Positions 60,609-64,000 of a DNA stretch of 64,000 bases are shown in pieces. Each line of letters starts with the position of its first letter. Position 1 is the first letter of the stretch. Below the pieces are notes generated by a model. That model made no database searches. It was not told the DNA's origin and saw nothing but the letters and a program-made list of their open reading frames with translations. The stretch covers positions 545,501 to 609,500 of the forward strand of contig NZ_CP150290.1 in the NCBI RefSeq assembly GCF_038051995.1, in the 5' to 3' direction. This DNA comes from Paenibacillus sp. FSL H8-0537. Its GTDB lineage: Bacteria; Bacillota; Bacilli; Paenibacillales; Paenibacillaceae. Made by a program: the position numbers and the translations under genes.

Positions 60609-61036
60609 CTATGCTGCTTTCAGTTTCCAAGTCCCTCGGCAAACGGATTCAAATTCTTTCCCGAGTTGAAGGGTCTGGCGAATTTTTTTTTCCAGTGAGG
60701 ATTACGTTTCGCCTTTTCGGTCGATTCGAGTACTTGGTATAGGTCCTCTAAAGGAGCCGACTTTCCGCAATGTTCCAATGCTGCCTGAACCAGATCTCTC
60801 CACGTAGGCAAGGTGCTTTCGCGAAGATCTTGCTGCAGCTGCCGGATCACACGTAATGGCACTACCCAACAATCATTTTTCCGGAAGATTAAAACATGCT
60901 CATGCATGATCCTAATTAATTGGTTTGAAGCATAATGACGTCGATCAGAGACACAATTATGCTGCAGCTTGATGAGGTGCTCTTCCATCTTGCCCATGTA
61001 ACCCATGTCTCTGTATAATTTTCCGTACCATACCAT
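60609..61036 (-). pseudogene. C-terminal remnant of a DNA methyltransferase with winged-helix tail, frameshifted
   Basis: The intact-looking part reads KLQHNCVSDRRHYASNQLIR, IMHEHVLIFRK, then TWRDLVQAALEHCGKSAPLE and DLYQVLE. HEHVLIFRK resembles the end of DNA adenine methyltransferases, and WRDLVQAALE starts a HARE-HTH-like wing. A run of nine A (60685-60693 region) shifts the frame: as read it ends FARPFNSGKN, but with one added A it reads IRQTLQLGKEFESVCRGTWK, the expected wing end, to a stop at 60611-60609. No methylase catalytic motif remains. Confidence 0.5.
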
Positions 61037-61096
61037 TTTGACAAAGGGAATCCAATACCTGTCAGAACATATGACGAAATGAGTACGAAGATGTGG

Positions 61097-61450
61097 CTAA
61101 ATGACGGAAGCGGCAATGACCTCGGGATGCGCTTGCCGCTGGCTGAGCGAAAGGCCATCCAGTAGCCAACGAAGCTCCCTGCCGGAGATCGTTACGATTG
61201 CTTCATTGCCTGTTGGCCACTCAAATCTGCCACGTTCCAGGCGGCGATAGTAAAGCCAGAATCCATTGTGATCCCAGTAGAGGATTTTGAGCTTGTTGCA
61301 TTCGCGGTTGCAGAAGACGAACAAGCTGGATGAGAAAGGATTCAGACCGAAGCTTTCCTGGACGATGGCAGAAAGTCCGTCGATCGACTTGCGCAGATCA
61401 GTTGAACCGCAGGCGAGAAACACACGCTGATCGCTGGAAAAGGTCTGCAT
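61097..61450 (-). CDS. tnpB: IS66 accessory protein TnpB
   Basis: 117 residues: MQTFSSDQRVFLACGSTDLR, SIDGLSAIVQESFGLNPFSS, SLFVFCNRECNKLKILYWDH, the conserved IS66 Orf2 (TnpB). The start is ATG61450, overlapping the tnpA stop by one base (TGATG). A longer frame upstream (to 61705) runs across tnpA and is not real. Length is normal for the family. It is required with TnpA and TnpC for IS66 transposition, but TnpC is absent here. Confidence 0.9.
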   Translation of the reverse strand: MQTFSSDQRVFLACGSTDLRKSIDGLSAIVQESFGLNPFSSSLFVFCNRECNKLKILYWDHNGFWLYYRRLERGRFEWPTGNEAIVTISGRELRWLLDGLSLSQRQAHPEVIAASVI

Positions 61451-61785
61451 CACGGAGTAAGCGCATGAACGACATCGCGCAGCAGCTTCGGGTCGAAGCC
61501 GGAATGAAGCTCGATGCAGGCCAGACCTATACGAACGATTAGGGAAGGAGCAGGATAGGCGATTCCAGGTAAATTCACGGTGGCAAGCTGTACAAATTGT
61601 ACGGGAGAAACCTTTGGTTCCGGAGTAGTTGAGGATGAGACACGCTTTGATTTGTACAGCCAATATTTCAATTGTTCGACAGAGTAATGATTCGCGGCGC
61701 ACCAAGCCTTCATCGTGAGGTCGCTAGCCCGAAATTCTGCAATGTGTACATTCCAATCATGTCTGCGTTGTTCTTTGGCTTTCAT
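61450..61785 (-). CDS. tnpA: IS66 accessory protein TnpA
   Basis: 111 residues: a helical DNA-binding N-terminus (RHDWNVHIAEFRASDLTMKA, WCAANHYSVEQLKYWLYKSK), typical of IS66 Orf1, and a beta-strand C-terminus (PSLIVRIGLACIELHSGFDP). GGAGG precedes ATG61785. The coupling to tnpB (one-base overlap) is that of intact IS66 elements. Confidence 0.88.
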   Translation of the reverse strand: MKAKEQRRHDWNVHIAEFRASDLTMKAWCAANHYSVEQLKYWLYKSKRVSSSTTPEPKVSPVQFVQLATVNLPGIAYPAPSLIVRIGLACIELHSGFDPKLLRDVVHALTP

Positions 61786-61948
61786 GAGATACCCTCCGTA
61801 TTCAGGATAATCTCATGATCTCATAGCCGGCCTAGTTATTGAAGGTGGGGAGAGTTTTACGCTTACGGATATCCCATATTTTTTATTGTATTTTTCTTGT
61901 AATTTGGATCATGTGCTTCATCATGAGAGAAATTTAGCGGAAGAATAA

Positions 61949-62053
61949 AAGGCTTCAAAAGCCAGAGAATTCAGCAACAGGTTTAAAGATAAACCAGAGG
62001 ACTTTTATGAGTTTTTTAATAATAATGATTTTGTTGTAAAAGGATCGATGTAA
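61949..62053 (+). pseudogene. Short coding remnant, unrecognised
   Basis: A 34-residue open stretch ending at TAA62051: KASKAREFSNRFKDKPEDFY, then EFFNNNDFVVKGSM. Amino acid composition looks coding, but there is no start and no known family. It lies between the IS66 end and the MITE. Confidence 0.3.
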
Positions 62054-62092
62054 GAAACCTGGGAGTTCATACAAAAAGATGAAAATTCATTA

Positions 62093-62253
62093 GGGCGTGT
62101 CTGAGAACTCTGAGGGCAGCCAATTTTGCCGAATTTTCGTTCCATGCAAGGCGCGTTTGTGAAGGCGTACCGGGGGTACGCCTTCGTAAACGGAACGAAG
62201 CAGGGGCGGAAAGGCGGTGAAAGGGGCCACTGAACGGGTTTTCAGACACGCCC
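62093..62253. mobile_element. 161-bp MITE-like element with TA flanks
   Basis: Terminal repeats GGGCGTGTCTGAGAAC (62093-62108) and, inverted, GGGCGTGTCTGAAAAC (62253-62238) match 15 of 16 and are flanked by TA on each side. The centre is one long hairpin: CGTTTGTGAAGGCGTACC against GGTACGCCTTCGTAAACG (62153-62193). No coding capacity, so it depends on a transposase elsewhere (IS630/IS5-like by target TA). Confidence 0.8.
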
Positions 62254-62428
62254 TAGGGAGATATTCGAATTTCAATATTATTTTTACAATATTAAATCAA
62301 GTAATCTCAGTGTAAATTGATTAGAAAATACGTCTTATCGAGATTTACTGATTCATATTCTGTTTAAGAAAAGTTTAGCGGTTGTCCTTATTTTGAACCT
62401 GTTTAAGCAAGCCAAAATAGAATCATCG

Positions 62429-62468
62429 AAAAATAGCGGTGCAGACAATTTTCTGCACCGCTATTTTT
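62429..62468. terminator. Bidirectional terminator
   Basis: AAAAATAGCGGTGCAGA pairs exactly with TCTGCACCGCTATTTTT around a 6-nt loop. It lies 170 bp past the end of the nucleotidase gene. The rest of 62254-62640 shows nothing coding. Confidence 0.8.
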
Positions 62469-62642
62469 AAAAAATTTAGACTAATTATTGATCTACGCAA
62501 TTGTTTGTTCTTTAAAGTAGGCTTATCTCTTTTGTGAGGATTCCTTTACTTGCGAAAATGGCTCAAGAAAATAGCTTTTTGTCAATATTGCTGCCCGCAT
62601 TTCAGAGAATTCATTGAGACTAGTGTATAGAAAAAATGACTG

Positions 62643-64000
62643 CTATACCGGAATTTTGAGCTGCTGTCCGATGTAGATGCGGTCGGGATTTTTAATTTGG
62701 TTTACGTCGCGAATAGCTTGCCACGTCGTGTTATAGCGCTTCGCAATCGACCAGAGCGTATCGCCTTTTTTCACGGTGTAATGGGCATAGTCGGCAGCCG
62801 TCGAAGGCTCCTCCTGAGTGGTGCTTGGCGCCGTAGACGATGGGGAGGGCTGAATGACTTCAGGCTTTGGCTTCGTCCCGCCAGACGAGGCGGACGGGGC
62901 AGACGGAGTAGGCAAAGCAGCGGAAGGCGTAGCACCCTCCGTAATGCGGCCCTGAGCAGCGGGGCTTGCCGCTGTCCCAAGCTCCCTCAAATAGCTCGTT
63001 AGCGCTTCGTCCAGCGCGCCAAACATACCGGCCTGGGGATAGCTGGCGAACATCGTGTATTCATCCCCGCCTGCGGCTATAAAATCATTCGTCGCAAGCG
63101 TGTATTGTTTTTTCGCATCAAGAGGAGCGCCGCCTATGGTAACAGAATGGACGCGCGAGCCTTTTGCCTTGGCGGTATCGATTTTGAAGGCGATGCCGGA
63201 TACTTGCGGAAAAGCGCCCTTCGGATTCGGATAATCCGACACGCCATTTTCCAACGCGGCTTTAATATTGGCTCCTGTTACGTTAAGCGTCACGATTTGA
63301 TTGCCAAAAGGCAGCACTGTAATAATCTCGCCTAGCGTGATCGTTCCTTCATCAATAGAAGCGCGAATACCGCCGCCATTCATTATGGCGATATCGGCCT
63401 TCGTGATTGAACGCAGACTGTCGGCAATCAGATTGCCCAGATTTGTTTCTCCTGCGCGAACCTGCTCCCGCTCGCCATCAAGCTTCACGGCCGTTTCGCC
63501 AATCTCGCTTGAGAGAACTTCCTGCTGCTCAGCGACGATGGAATCGACCAGCTCGGCGATTTTTTTGTCGGGTGCAATCGCAGCAGCGGCTTTGTAATCA
63601 ATCAGCTTTGCTTCCTTGCTGACTACCTTGCCTTGATCGATCCATAGATCGACGACGCCCATGTATTTGGTATATTCGCCAGCGCTGGCGATAAGCGTGC
63701 CATGGCCTGCTTCAAGCCCTTTTTGCAGCACCGTATGGCTGTGTCCATCAATAAAAACATCAATGCCAGCGACTTCCTTGGCGATGCCAAGGCTTGTATC
63801 GGCGCTGGATTCATCCTGTCCGATATGTCCTAATGCAACAATGACGTCTACCTGATCCTTGAGCTCGGCGACAATAGCCTTCGCCTCCTCGGCTGGGTCG
63901 GTGAACACGAGCCCGTCCACATTTTTCGGATGCGTCTTGTAGGCGGTTTCAGGTGTAGTCAGGCCGAAAATACCGATTTTTACGCCGTCTACCTCTTTAA
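62643..64000 (-). CDS. Secreted 5'-nucleotidase/2',3'-cyclic phosphodiesterase with LysM, N-terminus outside the window
   Basis: Open to the window edge; about 452 residues visible (it reads EVDGVKIGIFGLTTPETAYK before residue GTG63920). The metallophosphatase part has ALGHIGQDES and DVFIDGHSHTVLQKG (metal-binding His residues). The 5'-nucleotidase C-terminal domain (about 160-345) has INGGGIRASIDEG (nucleotide binding) and TNDFIAAGGDEYTMF. A Ser/Pro-rich linker and a C-terminal LysM (YTVKKGDTLWSIAKRYNTTW) anchor it to peptidoglycan. It hydrolyses extracellular nucleotides to supply phosphate and nucleosides. Confidence 0.93.
   Translation of the reverse strand, partial: KEVDGVKIGIFGLTTPETAYKTHPKNVDGLVFTDPAEEAKAIVAELKDQVDVIVALGHIGQDESSADTSLGIAKEVAGIDVFIDGHSHTVLQKGLEAGHGTLIASAGEYTKYMGVVDLWIDQGKVVSKEAKLIDYKAAAAIAPDKKIAELVDSIVAEQQEVLSSEIGETAVKLDGEREQVRAGETNLGNLIADSLRSITKADIAIMNGGGIRASIDEGTITLGEIITVLPFGNQIVTLNVTGANIKAALENGVSDYPNPKGAFPQVSGIAFKIDTAKAKGSRVHSVTIGGAPLDAKKQYTLATNDFIAAGGDEYTMFASYPQAGMFGALDEALTSYLRELGTAASPAAQGRITEGATPSAALPTPSAPSASSGGTKPKPEVIQPSPSSTAPSTTQEEPSTAADYAHYTVKKGDTLWSIAKRYNTTWQAIRDVNQIKNPDRIYIGQQLKIPV

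Larger units (their letters stand above)
61097..61866 (-). mobile_element. Truncated IS66-family insertion sequence
   Basis: The outer end GTAAGCGTAAAACTCTCC (61866 leftward) is the usual IS66 terminal sequence, followed by tnpA and tnpB. The transposase gene tnpC and the other end are missing; after tnpB the DNA switches to the methyltransferase remnant. Confidence 0.75.

Noticed and set aside
61450..61705. Longer start for the IS66 tnpB frame
   Set aside because: It would run in another frame across all of tnpA; the coupled ATG at 61450 fits the IS66 family length.
1..64000. CRISPR arrays, rRNA or tRNA genes
   Set aside because: No regularly spaced short repeats and no cloverleaf or rRNA-like sequence were recognised by eye.

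Overview
ORGANISM. The window reads as a chromosomal segment of a low-GC Gram-positive bacterium, most likely Paenibacillus or a close relative. The evidence is AGGAGG-type ribosome binding sites with many TTG/GTG starts, U-tailed terminators, three-repeat SLH surface proteins (no outer-membrane genes), YesM/YesN-type two-component pairs next to an LplABC-type sugar ABC transporter, a futalosine-type menaquinone gene pair, a YtxJ bacillithiol-linked protein and KhtTU. No rRNA, tRNA or CRISPR array was seen. LAYOUT. 1-7 kb is a carbohydrate locus: GH3 glycosidase (cut by the window edge), GPH sugar symporter, an HPr/Crh-like protein lacking the phosphorylatable histidine, AraC regulator, aldo/keto reductase and a toroid-like protein. 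7-14.4 kb holds small and secreted proteins, mqnB-mqnD, a lactonase, an APH_6-type kinase and an SGNH hydrolase. 14.7-20.3 kb has a MacAB-like ABC efflux set, a CDF metal exporter with a candidate metal-sensor operator, and an NlpC/P60 hydrolase. 20.3-30.6 kb has an MFS exporter, a diguanylate cyclase, and a YesM/YesN sensor-regulator pair followed by a solute-binding lipoprotein and two permeases. 30.7-37.2 kb has tetR-map and a 1482-residue SLH-anchored GH53 galactanase. 37.2-45.1 kb has YtxJ, a DHA2 exporter with divergent TetR, a quinone-reductase-like MDR gene with divergent LysR, a sugar-phosphate isomerase-like protein and a stalk-domain protein. 45.4-51.5 kb has VanZ, pncB, an IF-3 paralogue, khtT-khtU and a cupin. 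51.5-54.9 kb is an SLH/FN3 protein boxed between two inverted remnants of one IS family. 54.9-57.9 kb has an HD-GYP phosphodiesterase and an MFS exporter. 57.9-62.3 kb is an AT-rich graveyard: fragments of an AAA ATPase and its partner, an RCC1 protein, hicB, a DNA methyltransferase tail, an IS66 remnant and a MITE, with an intact HxlR/flavin-reductase cassette between two copies of a hicB-tail repeat. The window ends in a 5'-nucleotidase/LysM protein cut by the edge. HOW IT WORKS TOGETHER. Much of the window serves polysaccharide use: wall-anchored galactanase, oligosaccharide ABC uptake under YesMN control, and glucoside import and hydrolysis. Around it lie efflux, redox and cyclic-di-GMP genes (one synthase, one HD-GYP hydrolase). 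The most unusual DNA is non-coding: a dispersed two-hairpin repeat (four full copies plus a half copy), a 210-bp inverted-repeat element, a TA-flanked MITE, and the IS-bounded SLH gene.
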